A DNA stretch of 64,000 nt, from IMG/VR virus record IMGVR_UViG_3300009158_000035, positions 62,001-126,000 of that record, one strand, 5' to 3'. Shown piece after piece: positions 1 through 9,200 of the stretch (positions are counted from its first letter, which is position 1; each line of letters starts with the position of its first letter). The translations under genes and the position numbers were made by a program. The notes under the pieces are model-generated. The model saw only the letters and a list, made by a program, of their open reading frames with translations. It did no database searches and was not told where the DNA came from. The stretch is from a virus.

Positions 1-1
1 C

Positions 2-1798
2 TGCGCCCGCCTTATCATCACAGGTTCTGCACTGGACACACAGACAGTTGTGCTTCCTCAGAAAGATACAGTGTTCAGCATTGGTAGCTTCGGTGTCAGT
101 GCTAAGTTTACCGCAGGCAGCATTGTGAATGGTTCAAATAACGCCCTGATTAAGGGTGATGTTTATTATATTGCTGCTACCGCTTCTGCAGCAGGCGCAG
201 TGAAGACAGTTGTGCTGGCAGAAACAATTACAAACGCTACAATTTTAGCGGCCAAGAATTCCTTGTCCTCTAAACTATATTTGCAGCAGACTTCTGTCAG
301 TGTCCCAGCTGTGCGTAGTCAGCTCTACCAGACCAAGAACTGGGTACAGAACGCAAATCAAATCACTATTAAGGCAGGTATCACAACCTACGATTCTAAG
401 TTGGTTGCGAGTGCGCTTCCTGCACGCTTGCCGATTGTTTCTGGTGATCTGTATGTTGAACATCGCGATTTGCTTCAGGACAACGTCAACGCTATTAATT
501 ATGTTGATAGTGCTTCAGATGTTACATCTAAGCTGAATACTATTGATCCAGATAACCCTATCGCTCAGGGCGTATATGATGCAGTTTTAAACTCTACCAA
601 TCAGCGCGTTTATTTCATTTCTGTAGCCACAGATGATCTGGATGGTTATTTAGCTGCTTTGAAGATCGCCGAAAAGAGTGATAAGGTTTATAGCTTTGTC
701 CCCATGACTTTCGATAGAGAAATTCAGGAAGCTGTGGTGTCTCACGTAAATGCTTTCAGTACGCCTGAAGTGGCCCGCTGGAGAATTGCTTGGTTAGGAG
801 TCAAAGACGAACCTACTGCCGTTACATACAACCTCAAAGCTAATGGCGCAGACTATACAGCTACAGTTGCAGCCAATCCTGCAGCTTTAGGTACGCAGCT
901 AACTTACGTTACTGTCCCAGGTGCAGATTTCTTAGCAAGTGACGGGTTTGGTGGAACTAAACTCCGCCCTAACGACATGATGCGTATTAATTTCACCATC
1001 AACGCTGACGGTGTACCTGTTTATGATGAATATCTGGTCGATCATGTTGTAACCAACACTACTTTCGTTATCGCTACACCGACCCCGCAGACCTACACTT
1101 CTGTGAAGGTCCAGCTCGTGCGTAGCTACACCAAAGCTGAACGTGCGCGCAACATCGCAGGAATCGGTGGAGGATACAATAATCGCCGCGTTCGCGTGGT
1201 GTTTCCTGACTATTACAAGGACAGCAAGGGTGTGTCCAAGCCTGGCTATGTTGCAGCTGCAGCACTGGCCGGCCTCCGTTCGGGTGTCGTACCTCACCAG
1301 GGCTTAACTAACAGTGAGTTCCTTGGTGCCTACGACCTCAGCAAAGTGGTTATTGAGTTTGGTCAGGATGAGCTCGACACTATGGCCGCTGCAGGTATCT
1401 GGCTCATTACTCAGTCTGTTATCGGCAGTACTCCGTATGTTAGACATCAGCTCACTACAGATGAGTCTAGCTTGAATACCTCGGAAGATTCTATCACTAC
1501 GAATGTGGACAGTATGAGTTACGCTCTGCGTGACGTGTTGGCTCCTTTCGTAGGACGCTACAACATTAACGTAGAAAACCTCGCAGTGATTCGTGCAGCT
1601 ATTACAGAAGAGTTGAACTATAGAGCTACCAGTACAGCGACTGTGCGTGCAGGTAATCAGCTCACTAGCTTCAGTCCTTCAGACATCTTGAGCCTCGATA
1701 CTGACCCGGTCAGCAAAGATAAGGTGAATGTGTCGGTTAGATTGCATCTCCCTTACCCGCTGAATTACCTCACATTGAAGCTTATCGGTGGAGTCTAA
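2..1798 (+). CDS. Contractile tail sheath protein (5' end cut by window)
   Basis: Subunit of the outer contractile tail tube. The frame is open back to the first base, so the gene begins before the window; an in-frame GTG at 50 is internal, not the start. About 598 codons are visible. The C-terminal ~120 residues look like the conserved sheath domain: NINVENLAVIRAAITEELNY, then a segment ending in the hydrophobic strand LPYPLNYLTLKLIGGV. This is the usual sheath ending, where the last strand joins a neighbour's sheet. The next structural gene is a tube-sized protein, as expected in myoviruses. The assignment rests on the C-terminal pattern and gene order; the N-terminal part is not distinctive. 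Confidence 0.75.
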   Translation, partial: CARLIITGSALDTQTVVLPQKDTVFSIGSFGVSAKFTAGSIVNGSNNALIKGDVYYIAATASAAGAVKTVVLAETITNATILAAKNSLSSKLYLQQTSVSVPAVRSQLYQTKNWVQNANQITIKAGITTYDSKLVASALPARLPIVSGDLYVEHRDLLQDNVNAINYVDSASDVTSKLNTIDPDNPIAQGVYDAVLNSTNQRVYFISVATDDLDGYLAALKIAEKSDKVYSFVPMTFDREIQEAVVSHVNAFSTPEVARWRIAWLGVKDEPTAVTYNLKANGADYTATVAANPAALGTQLTYVTVPGADFLASDGFGGTKLRPNDMMRINFTINADGVPVYDEYLVDHVVTNTTFVIATPTPQTYTSVKVQLVRSYTKAERARNIAGIGGGYNNRRVRVVFPDYYKDSKGVSKPGYVAAAALAGLRSGVVPHQGLTNSEFLGAYDLSKVVIEFGQDELDTMAAAGIWLITQSVIGSTPYVRHQLTTDESSLNTSEDSITTNVDSMSYALRDVLAPFVGRYNINVENLAVIRAAITEELNYRATSTATVRAGNQLTSFSPSDILSLDTDPVSKDKVNVSVRLHLPYPLNYLTLKLIGGV

Positions 1799-1800
1799 TT

Positions 1801-2040
1801 ATGAACTCTTTCGAGGCGGGTTTCATAAAATACGCTGAGGAATGTGGACTCTCCGAACAACAGGGAGTCCACATACTCAAGCGAGCTATGGAATATCCAG
1901 GAGCGCAAGCAATGTTTAAAGATCTGGATGAGGAGCAACATAACCAATCTCCTGATAACCTAGCTGCCTTGACGGACCTACTCAAACAGCACTTGGTTCA
2001 TAGTGATATGGAGACTGCAGCTAAAAAGATTCAGTTATAG
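1801..2040 (+). CDS. Small hypothetical protein, 79 aa
   Basis: Not recognised. An acidic, helical protein that starts two bases after the sheath stop codon and is therefore probably translationally coupled to it. The N-terminal stretch FIKYAEECGLSEQQ has the look of short helical proteins in large phage structural operons. A GGAG lies 7 bases upstream of the ATG but is part of the sheath C-terminal codons, so it may be chance. Its position between sheath and tube genes suggests a virion or assembly role, by context only. Confidence 0.6.
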   Translation: MNSFEAGFIKYAEECGLSEQQGVHILKRAMEYPGAQAMFKDLDEEQHNQSPDNLAALTDLLKQHLVHSDMETAAKKIQL

Positions 2041-2041
2041 T

Positions 2042-2245
2042 ATGAAAGTTGTCGTCACTGGGGATTTTAGAGAGCCGTTACTGTTAGATACCGATAAAGC
2101 TACAGGCATTCTCATATACTCAGATGACGGTAAACCCAACGTGATCTATCGTATTGTGGGAGACGGCAAAGGCTGGATAAGGTACACCAAAGGAGAAGAC
2201 CCTAATTTTAACGAAATAGCTACAGCTCTAGGGCTACTAAAATAG
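2042..2245 (+). CDS. Small hypothetical protein, 67 aa
   Basis: Not recognised. The ATG at 2042 (MKVVVTGDF...) is preferred over an in-frame ATG at 2003 because the latter would overlap the previous gene by 38 bases, while 2042 sits one base after its TAG. The product looks like a small beta-rich protein with alternating hydrophobic strands (VVVTGDF, GILIYSDD, VIYRIVGD). It ends just before the promoter of the tube candidate, so it closes the upstream transcription unit. Confidence 0.55.
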   Translation: MKVVVTGDFREPLLLDTDKATGILIYSDDGKPNVIYRIVGDGKGWIRYTKGEDPNFNEIATALGLLK

Positions 2246-2258
2246 TTTATCTGGAATA

Positions 2259-2287
2259 TTGCGCCTTTGGTTTATCTTGGTTATAAT
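2259..2287 (+). promoter_or_regulatory. Sigma70-type promoter for tube candidate
   Basis: TTGCGC (2259-2264), a 17-base spacer, then TATAAT (2282-2287). The start codon of the next gene is 28 bases downstream. The same -35 hexamer and spacing recur before the 2418-residue fibre gene. Transcription should begin near 2294. Confidence 0.6.
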
Positions 2288-2315
2288 AGTAAAAACAAAC
2301 AACACATAAAAATAT

Positions 2316-2750
2316 ATGGCAAACGACGTATTTGGATTTAATGCATACACACCGGCCACGCCGATTACAGCCGACAAGGCCACACTCATTTGGGGGCAGG
2401 TCGTAACCGGAGCTATTCAGGTATCTGTTACCTATGCTCAGCAGGTTAATCGCCGCCGTACTATCGGTAACAAGGCAGCTGTTATTTGGGCAGCTATGCC
2501 TAACGGTCAAATTTCTATCCAGCGCCTTTTGACTACAGACAGCGCTGGTTTGTTCTCTGCTCCAGGATGGCAGGCCTGTTTGCCGGGCACTATCACACTG
2601 CAGCTTGCCGGAGGATGCGACAGAGGTGCATCCAGCACATATACAGCCTCGGGTTGTATCGTGTCTCAGTTCTCTATCCAGGCAGAGGCAGAAAGTCTTA
2701 CAGTCATGGACAATGTGACTATTGAATTCTTGCAGCTGAGTGCAGGCTAA
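2316..2750 (+). CDS. Probable tail tube protein, 144 aa
   Basis: Candidate for the inner tail tube subunit. It has the usual small size, lies directly downstream of the sheath gene, and is a beta-rich chain with no charged tail. It is the only gene in the tail operon with its own promoter (2259-2287) and a strong hairpin terminator (2773-2811), as expected for a protein needed in hundreds of copies. The ATG at 2316 follows an A/T-rich leader with no Shine-Dalgarno. Internal sequence such as NRRRTIGNKAAVIWA was not matched to a named family by eye, so the call is positional. It could instead be another abundant virion protein. Confidence 0.55.
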   Translation: MANDVFGFNAYTPATPITADKATLIWGQVVTGAIQVSVTYAQQVNRRRTIGNKAAVIWAAMPNGQISIQRLLTTDSAGLFSAPGWQACLPGTITLQLAGGCDRGASSTYTASGCIVSQFSIQAEAESLTVMDNVTIEFLQLSAG

Positions 2751-2772
2751 GCATAAGCGCTATTTACTTGCT

Positions 2773-2811
2773 AAAAGACCTCAGTCTAGTATATTAAGAC
2801 TGAGGTCTTTT
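2773..2811 (+). terminator. Rho-independent-type terminator
   Basis: A perfect 15-bp stem (2773-2787 with 2797-2811), a 9-base loop, with A-run and T-run at the stem ends. The A-tract/T-tract symmetry would let it work in both directions. It separates the tube candidate from the spike candidate gene. Confidence 0.85.
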
Positions 2812-2822
2812 CACGTACATAT

Positions 2823-5201
2823 ATGTCGCTAACTAAACAAAAGTCATCAGGTGTTTTTGTTGGATTCGTAATCACATCCAATGCAGGATCTAATGCAGTA
2901 ACAGTCATCAGAGAGTCTTATGCTGGTGCAAACTCAGCCGATGGCGGCATGCGCATGCAAGGCATCATGGTGGTCTCGACTCTATCTGCTTTCCTAGGGT
3001 TCAAAGAGTCTACAATGCCTCAGCCTGGTTCTAGAGTGTTGTGTGTTGAGGATGGTACAGGTGCAGGTTGTTTTATTGTGGGAATGATTCCACAGAACAC
3101 TATTACTAAGAAAGTCGCGCTTCCCGCTAGAACATGTATTGGTGCAGGTAACGCAATTTCTGACGAAGCCAATAAGGCAGGTCACATGCGTAATACGCCG
3201 GACCTATACGATCATCGAAGACCATCAGACGTAGTAGAAGGTGAGCATGTTGTAAGTAATGAGTTTGGAGTATTACTAGGGTTGTATCAGCAGCTGGCTA
3301 CCCTAAAAGCCTCTGAACTAGCACAGATTCAATGCCACTTACTGGACGATCTCGTAAGAGTGATTAGTCATAACTTTCAACACTATACAGCGCTAGGAGA
3401 GTATAGTGTTTACCACGACGGTAAAAGTATAATGGCTGAGTTTGGAGCCACTCACAAACCTGCTGAATCTTATGGTAGACCTGCAGTAAAGACCGACTCA
3501 CAGGACCCTATGTTTGAGAAGAAGGGTGGACATACTGTTGACGACAAATCCGATTATTTCTCAATCAAAGAAGACGAGCGGGTTAAAGCTATCGAACGGT
3601 TCAAATGGTTTCTAGGAGGGCTGGGAGACTTCTTACATGTGTTCCTGGTATGTCCGGATGAGAAAGAAGTACGCAAGCTAGATCCTGAATACACTCCTGA
3701 GAAGCCAGACACAGGCCTATGGGACGCTCATATAGGTACAGACGGGGCTTTTCATCTACGCAGCGTGAAAGAAATCTTCATAGAAAAGACTAACTGGATT
3801 CGTGTACCTCTAAGAAAGGCTGCACCAGATGACCCCAATGGTGACAATGCAGAGGAATTAAAATATGATAAGAAGGAGCCGTTCGAATTCAAGAACGACT
3901 ATAACTTTAAAGACAATCCGTTTAATTATGCACTACAGCTCAGAGACTATGTAGCTTACGTGAATGAAAAGCTAGGGTATCAGAACTTTAAAAAGCACGA
4001 GAAAGATTTCTACGTAAACGACCAAATTGACTCTGAAACTAGCCTAAAGGATCTAGATCAGGTAGATCAGGAGACACCATTAAACTTAAAAGAATATGTC
4101 CAGCGTACAGCAGGTATATACATAATGCCCAACGGCGGAATCACTATACGAGATGCATGGAATTCTGCAATCGTCATGGAGGGAGGAAACATTTATCTGC
4201 AGCCCGCTAAAGACCTTGTGTCTCAGCCCTTGAGAAACAATATTGTTAAGGCTGGTGGAAACATAAACATGACCTGCAAGAAGCATCTAGATCTCGCTTC
4301 TTCAGAAGAAGGCATGCGACTTAAGGCAGAGAAAGCATTGTACTGCTACAGTAATAAGTCAGGGATAATACTAGAGTCTAACGGAGAAACAGCTACACCA
4401 GGTTCTCCAGATCCTACCGAAGCTGCAGTAGAGGACATCGGAGGCATCGTATTAAAGTCGAAGTTAAGTATCTACAATTATGCAGAAAATCAGATAGTGA
4501 ACTACGCAAAAAACAGCCTATTGTTTCAGTCCCTAAATAACATAGACATTATTGCTCATGATTCACTAATCACGCACAGTAAATCTAACACAATCATGCT
4601 CGCTGATACGAGCATACTGTTACACTCTACGAATGTGACAGAGCTGCTCTCTGACAGCGCTGTGGTATTGGCTGGCGCTGTATCGACCTCTATAGGGCAG
4701 AAGGACCAACCGCTAGGGGTAGGATATGACCTGTATGGTGATACACCAAATCCTTTCATTGATGTGCTCTATGGCTGCTTAGAGGTATCCAAGCTAACAG
4801 AGCAGCTCTCAGACATTAGGTCTGCTAAGGAAGACATTCTTAACCAAACTGTTTTCCAGGAAGAATCTAAGTTTACAGACCTACAGTTTAAGTTTTTGTC
4901 ATCATATCAATACGGAACACTTGTTCCTGAACAGGACGCTATACCGACGACACTAGCGCAGCAAGACGATCTACTCACCCAAATGTATGATCTGAAAGCC
5001 TGGGAGGAACAGGAGATCAATGCCTCGTTACCATATCCAGGCAAAGATTTATTTGAAAACTTCTATTACTCTGCAGCAAAGCCTGTTAATCTGGAACCTA
5101 ATGAGTCAGGTGAGGCCTATTTCAGTAAGGCCGATGCAGACAAAAAACCAGGTGAAATTACACTAGACTCACTGCAAAATTACAAAGTATACAACAACTA
5201 A
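2823..5201 (+). CDS. Baseplate spike/hub-like protein, 792 aa
   Basis: Probably a central baseplate spike. The first ~110 residues look like an OB-type beta-barrel (GVFVGFVITSNAGSNAVTVI ... GSRVLCVEDGTGAGCFIVGM), as at the start of gp5/VgrG-type proteins. The middle third (roughly residues 425-620) has short beta strands with GG turns (MPNGGITIRD, MEGGNIYL, AGGNINMT), fitting a triple-stranded beta-helix. The C-terminal ~150 residues are helical and acidic. No lysozyme domain is visible. It is larger than T4 gp5 and has a long unexplained insert after the OB part. It starts 11 bases after the terminator hairpin. Family assignment is from fold pattern and neighbours, not a close match. Confidence 0.45.
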   Translation: MSLTKQKSSGVFVGFVITSNAGSNAVTVIRESYAGANSADGGMRMQGIMVVSTLSAFLGFKESTMPQPGSRVLCVEDGTGAGCFIVGMIPQNTITKKVALPARTCIGAGNAISDEANKAGHMRNTPDLYDHRRPSDVVEGEHVVSNEFGVLLGLYQQLATLKASELAQIQCHLLDDLVRVISHNFQHYTALGEYSVYHDGKSIMAEFGATHKPAESYGRPAVKTDSQDPMFEKKGGHTVDDKSDYFSIKEDERVKAIERFKWFLGGLGDFLHVFLVCPDEKEVRKLDPEYTPEKPDTGLWDAHIGTDGAFHLRSVKEIFIEKTNWIRVPLRKAAPDDPNGDNAEELKYDKKEPFEFKNDYNFKDNPFNYALQLRDYVAYVNEKLGYQNFKKHEKDFYVNDQIDSETSLKDLDQVDQETPLNLKEYVQRTAGIYIMPNGGITIRDAWNSAIVMEGGNIYLQPAKDLVSQPLRNNIVKAGGNINMTCKKHLDLASSEEGMRLKAEKALYCYSNKSGIILESNGETATPGSPDPTEAAVEDIGGIVLKSKLSIYNYAENQIVNYAKNSLLFQSLNNIDIIAHDSLITHSKSNTIMLADTSILLHSTNVTELLSDSAVVLAGAVSTSIGQKDQPLGVGYDLYGDTPNPFIDVLYGCLEVSKLTEQLSDIRSAKEDILNQTVFQEESKFTDLQFKFLSSYQYGTLVPEQDAIPTTLAQQDDLLTQMYDLKAWEEQEINASLPYPGKDLFENFYYSAAKPVNLEPNESGEAYFSKADADKKPGEITLDSLQNYKVYNN

Positions 5202-5202
5202 T

Positions 5203-5718
5203 ATGGAAGAGCAACCGATCATCAACCCATCTATAGAGACAAACACAGAGACAGTTAAAAATGTTGAACTGTCCGCCGGGGATAAAGAGCGCTATTTGAA
5301 AAGTGTATTGGCAGACACTCCCTATACTGAGGAAGTTTCTTTGTTTGATGCGCAACTCACCCTTAAGTTTAAGGCGCTGACTGTGCAGGAAAATACAGAT
5401 GTGGTAAACCAGATTGTCATGGATAGGTCTAGCGGTGTGGCTGCAGACAATGACGCCTATCTAATCACGATATCCACATATAGGTTGGCACTGTCTTTGG
5501 TTTCTGTGGACGACAGGCCGTTTTCAGCTATCACCAAAGACAAGTTCATTGCTTTAGACGATAATACCTCTTATGTAAGAGCTAGAGCCAAAGAAACCCT
5601 TAATTGGCCTACACTCAAACTCTCAGCATACCTGGACGCCTTCCAGCTCTTTGAAGCCAAGATTCTCAAGCTTTCTAAAGAGGTACATACCCAAAATTTT
5701 TGGAAAGCCAGCGTGTAA
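5203..5718 (+). CDS. Tail assembly chaperone, short form, 171 aa
   Basis: Counterpart of lambda gpG and the T4/SPO1-type chaperones that coat the tape measure during tail assembly. The sequence itself is not diagnostic. The call rests on position (directly before the tape measure gene), size, the acidic N-terminus, and a slippery heptamer close to its stop codon that would add a second ORF in the -1 frame. The protein ends about 50 bases before the end of the predicted stem-loop. ATG 5203 follows the spike gene stop at one base. Confidence 0.75.
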   Translation: MEEQPIINPSIETNTETVKNVELSAGDKERYLKSVLADTPYTEEVSLFDAQLTLKFKALTVQENTDVVNQIVMDRSSGVAADNDAYLITISTYRLALSLVSVDDRPFSAITKDKFIALDDNTSYVRARAKETLNWPTLKLSAYLDAFQLFEAKILKLSKEVHTQNFWKASV

Positions 5719-5752
5719 AGTGCCTCACTGAAGGCTACCTGCGCGGCTGGCT
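5694..5752 (+). promoter_or_regulatory. Programmed -1 ribosomal frameshift site
   Basis: Slippery heptamer A_AAT_TTT at 5694-5700, in the X_XXY_YYZ register of the upstream frame. It is followed after 5 bases by a 7-bp stem (AGCCAGC 5706-5712 with GCTGGCT 5746-5752) whose loop holds a second hairpin (GCCT 5722-5725 with AGGC 5732-5735). The 0-frame stop is at 5716-5718 and the -1 frame is open from 5679, so slippage gives a fusion product. Confidence 0.8.
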
Positions 5753-6053
5753 GACTTTTGAGTATCCGCAACCATCTTCATATCTTAGAGAAGAGCTCAT
5801 TTTGAACTATGTTCAAGATGAGCGACTATATTCTTTGCTAGAGCACAAGCTGCTAATGGAAACTGTGCTGCGCGCTACGCTAGACGTCAGAAACAAAGAC
5901 GTTTTGGCTCCAATATTCGATACTTCTAGATCGTTAATAGGATTAAAATTGCCTTCTGCTCTTCCAAAAGATACAATAAAGAAAAAAGAAGAATTATCTA
6001 AAGACGAGCTAGACGAATGGAGAACATTCTTACAGCACGCTAACAAAAAATAG
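5700..6053 (+). CDS. Tail assembly chaperone, frameshift extension (GT-type)
   Basis: Read by -1 slippage at 5694-5700, giving a fusion of about 283 residues: 166 from the upstream frame plus 117 from here. The -1 frame has no ATG before or near its beginning (only TTG at 5700) and opens at 5679, inside the upstream gene, which argues against independent initiation. The added part is helical with a lysine-rich C-terminal stretch (KDTIKKKEELSKDELDEW). In lambda the T portion of gpGT contacts the tail tube subunit while the G portion holds the tape measure; the same division of labour is inferred. The tape measure gene follows at 2 bases. Confidence 0.75.
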   Translation: MESQRVKCLTEGYLRGWLTFEYPQPSSYLREELILNYVQDERLYSLLEHKLLMETVLRATLDVRNKDVLAPIFDTSRSLIGLKLPSALPKDTIKKKEELSKDELDEWRTFLQHANKK

Positions 6054-6055
6054 CA

Positions 6056-9000
6056 ATGTATAATGATGTAGACTCGTTCGACTCTTCCGATAATCTGTAT
6101 TCGTCGTATTCTCCATTGGGTAGAAATTTTGGTCACCCATGGATGAATACGGCCATGCGGATGATGTTTGGGCAAAATTACATGCCTGCGTCCGATAATG
6201 GACAGAGTATGTATGAAGCTATGTTGCAGCGCAACCGCTCAACAGAGTTTCTAAACCTGCAGAGGTCAGGTCTCATGAATAATGGGATGGCCTCCAGGGT
6301 AGGACTTGGCGGAAATCCTTTACTAGGGATACTGGGAGAATTTGCGACACCAGACAGCGCGATGGCTCGCACCATGTCTCCGTTCATGGGGGGCAACCCA
6401 ATGGCTGCCCAGATGCAGTTGTACGCCGGATTGGCTGGTGCAGGCGTCATGGGTAATTTCGGTAGGATGGGTGCCGTATCCTCAGGCGAAACAGAAGAAA
6501 TAATGCAGTCTCTAGAGAAGCAGTTTTATAAGAGGCAAAACTACGAAGGCCCAGGCGGAGTAAGAGAAGACCTTAATGCTCAAGGTAAGGAAGTTCTTAG
6601 AAATATTGCCAAGGGTCCTGATGCTAATAAGATTTTTAGAGACATGGGCTTTAAAGGTATTGAGGCCGATAAGGAAGGTAAACTCAATGCGAAAGGCGAA
6701 GAACTAATCAAAAATTTTAATGTAGTAGATGAAAACGATCCTGTTGCGCAGAGAATAGCTAGTCAAACATCAGCTAAGAGCGCACAGGCAGACATGCTTT
6801 CTGCGGATTTAGAGAAAGCTCTTAAAGAGGGGGGAGGTAAGATTACAGAGGACGTTAGCGAGGGGCTACTCAAACGCGTAAAAGATGTACTCAAAATATC
6901 TGATAGGGAGCTAGACAAGTTTAAGACCGAGGCTACAAGAGGTACAGTGGGTGGAGCACAGAAGTACCTCGGTGAAGTAGATGTGGACGCTTTCAGGAAA
7001 GAGATGGAGGGCTTGAGGTCAGGCTCTCCGTTATCTGCTTTACAGGAAAAAGGAGCAGCCTCCCAAAAGGCTGGAGGAGCCGTCAAGGGATTTGATTTTG
7101 AAAAATCCAGAGGTTTTAAACTGGAAGATTTTACATCAGGCTTCATTAAAGCGGCGGATCTGCGCATGCTCGGGGATCGCAAGGGTGCAGGCATGGCTGC
7201 CAGCATGGCTGATTATGTTAGCGCCTCGGGAGGAGCAATGTCTGCAGCAAGAGCAGTATTCGGTAATAAGTCAGGAGCTGAATTAGTGTCCAAGATAAGT
7301 AATATCGCCGGTACAGAGGTAGATTTAGGTAGTGAAAAAGGTGCAGGTGAGGTAGAAGGTTTGCTGCGCAAAGTAAATGCAACGGCGCGCGTAGCTGGCA
7401 TAAGCATCAAGACAATGTTATCTATTATTGATGCAGGTAAACAGCTGGCTGCAAATCACCCTGCATTACAATCCACCAGCAGTGCAGCCATAGCTGAACT
7501 AGGTATGAAAGCTGTGGGTACTGCAGCCTCGCTAGGCGCTACAATGTCTGCTGCCGATTATCGTAAAGCTGGAGGCGCCCAAGGTATAGCTTCTCGAGAA
7601 ATGAAGACAGCACAAGAATTTGCTGCTGGTCCGGTAGGTGCAACTATTGCTGCCGCATATTATGGTGCTACCGACGAAGAAAAAGCTCAATTGAAGGAGC
7701 TACTTAAAAATAAACCAGTTACTGGCAGATCTCTAGATGAAGGTCTTCGTGCAGGTATGGCCAAAATAAGAGGCATGAGTGTGGGTCAGTTATACCGCCT
7801 TTCTTCTGATAATCCTGAATTATTGGCTGAGGCCATGAAAGATAAGGACACGGCGAATACCGTGTTCAATGCAGCTAAGCCAGCCCTTACATCTGCAATG
7901 TTTCAACATTTGAACCGTGTAGGTTTATCTACCGAACAGATGCAGGAAATGTACAAGAATTCTAAAGGGGACTTTAGCCAGGTAGATGCTAAGGTTAGAA
8001 GATATTTGGTTACTGCTCAAGATAAGCGAGTATGGGAGCACTCTAAAATAGGTGTGCAAGAAATGCTGGAGAATGGTACGCGTACTGACGACGAGAAGTC
8101 TGCGTATGCAAAATTCGAAGCACTTAGAGATGAGAGCGCTAAAGACGAAGCCGAAATGGATAAGAAGTACGGCTCGAAATACGCCCCTATAGTTACTCAA
8201 GTTGTGGACGCTCTGAGTTCAGGAACAACATCTAAAGACATTACCGGCGCACTTACACATATTTTCGCCACTAGTAACAAAAACACCGACAATGCCAATG
8301 CTGCACTAGAATCCGCACAGAAGGCCGGCGAAAAAATGTCTGAGGTGGTAGGTAAGAAGGGTTTGTCGGACGAGACCAAGATCAAGAGTGGCGGATTTAA
8401 AGACGCTTTAAACGAATTTATAACCGCCAGAAAAGCAGCAGGAACGGCCTCTGGAGATACTGCCTCTACCGAAAATCTTGGCACATTAACCATAGAGGAA
8501 CTACTGACTACCTCAAAGATGGGCGGACAGATGCGTTTAAAAAGTTCTGAAGAAGGTTTGGCTGAGTTAGAAAAGCTTGAGAAAGAATCCACCTCGAATA
8601 AAAATTGGAATTCGAGAGAATACGCCGGCAGTAGAAATAGACTAACTACATTACGGGCCTATAAAAAGCTAGGAGTACTCGACGATACTCGAGCCTTGAA
8701 CATTGCCCAGCGAGGAGGAGTCAACGCACTTTCAGGGGCAGCAATGCAGGCGGCTGCAGGAGCAAACTATAAAAAGCTTTTTGAGGCCGAGAGGACTGAA
8801 CTTACAGATCAACTAGGTTCTCAACTGAATGCACTTGAAGCCTCAGGCAAACGAGGCGGTTGGGATGCGCAATATCTCAAGAACTACTATACATCTAATG
8901 ACGGCAAGGTGGACTTGACGAAGATGCTCAAAGATAAAAACAAAGGAGAAGGAGCCTTCAATAAAGATGAGTGGGGAGATTATTGGTCGAGTAGTACTGC

Positions 9001-9199
9001 GGCAGGAGCACTCAACACTACGCAAGATAAGATAAATATCGCTTCCCAACGTGCAGGAGCATTAAACGAAACCAGCCCTGAGTTGCAGTCCAGGAAAGAC
9101 CTGAGTGACGCCATGAATAAGTTGACAGAAACTCTCAGCAGCGGCGACGTCCTGGGGGGAGGACTAACATCACTCATAACAGCTATACAGCAACTATAA
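6056..9199 (+). CDS. Tail tape measure protein, 1047 aa
   Basis: Sets tail length and is threaded through the tube. Recognised by its length, position after the frameshifting chaperone, and composition: long helical, Ala/Gly/Lys-rich stretches with few aromatics (residues ~250-1000), an N-terminal methionine/glycine-rich part (MRMMFGQNYMPAS, NPMAAQMQLYAGLAGAGVMG) and a likely membrane-active small-residue helix. At about 0.15 nm per helical residue, 1047 residues would give a tail near 155 nm (an estimate). No peptidase or lysozyme motif was seen. It starts at ATG 6056 with no Shine-Dalgarno. Confidence 0.8.
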   Translation: MYNDVDSFDSSDNLYSSYSPLGRNFGHPWMNTAMRMMFGQNYMPASDNGQSMYEAMLQRNRSTEFLNLQRSGLMNNGMASRVGLGGNPLLGILGEFATPDSAMARTMSPFMGGNPMAAQMQLYAGLAGAGVMGNFGRMGAVSSGETEEIMQSLEKQFYKRQNYEGPGGVREDLNAQGKEVLRNIAKGPDANKIFRDMGFKGIEADKEGKLNAKGEELIKNFNVVDENDPVAQRIASQTSAKSAQADMLSADLEKALKEGGGKITEDVSEGLLKRVKDVLKISDRELDKFKTEATRGTVGGAQKYLGEVDVDAFRKEMEGLRSGSPLSALQEKGAASQKAGGAVKGFDFEKSRGFKLEDFTSGFIKAADLRMLGDRKGAGMAASMADYVSASGGAMSAARAVFGNKSGAELVSKISNIAGTEVDLGSEKGAGEVEGLLRKVNATARVAGISIKTMLSIIDAGKQLAANHPALQSTSSAAIAELGMKAVGTAASLGATMSAADYRKAGGAQGIASREMKTAQEFAAGPVGATIAAAYYGATDEEKAQLKELLKNKPVTGRSLDEGLRAGMAKIRGMSVGQLYRLSSDNPELLAEAMKDKDTANTVFNAAKPALTSAMFQHLNRVGLSTEQMQEMYKNSKGDFSQVDAKVRRYLVTAQDKRVWEHSKIGVQEMLENGTRTDDEKSAYAKFEALRDESAKDEAEMDKKYGSKYAPIVTQVVDALSSGTTSKDITGALTHIFATSNKNTDNANAALESAQKAGEKMSEVVGKKGLSDETKIKSGGFKDALNEFITARKAAGTASGDTASTENLGTLTIEELLTTSKMGGQMRLKSSEEGLAELEKLEKESTSNKNWNSREYAGSRNRLTTLRAYKKLGVLDDTRALNIAQRGGVNALSGAAMQAAAGANYKKLFEAERTELTDQLGSQLNALEASGKRGGWDAQYLKNYYTSNDGKVDLTKMLKDKNKGEGAFNKDEWGDYWSSSTAAGALNTTQDKINIASQRAGALNETSPELQSRKDLSDAMNKLTETLSSGDVLGGGLTSLITAIQQL

Positions 9200-9200
9200 T

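Noticed and set aside
50-1798. GTG at 50 as the start of the sheath gene
   Set aside because: The same frame is open to the first base of the window and reads as ordinary protein sequence, so the gene is truncated and not started here.
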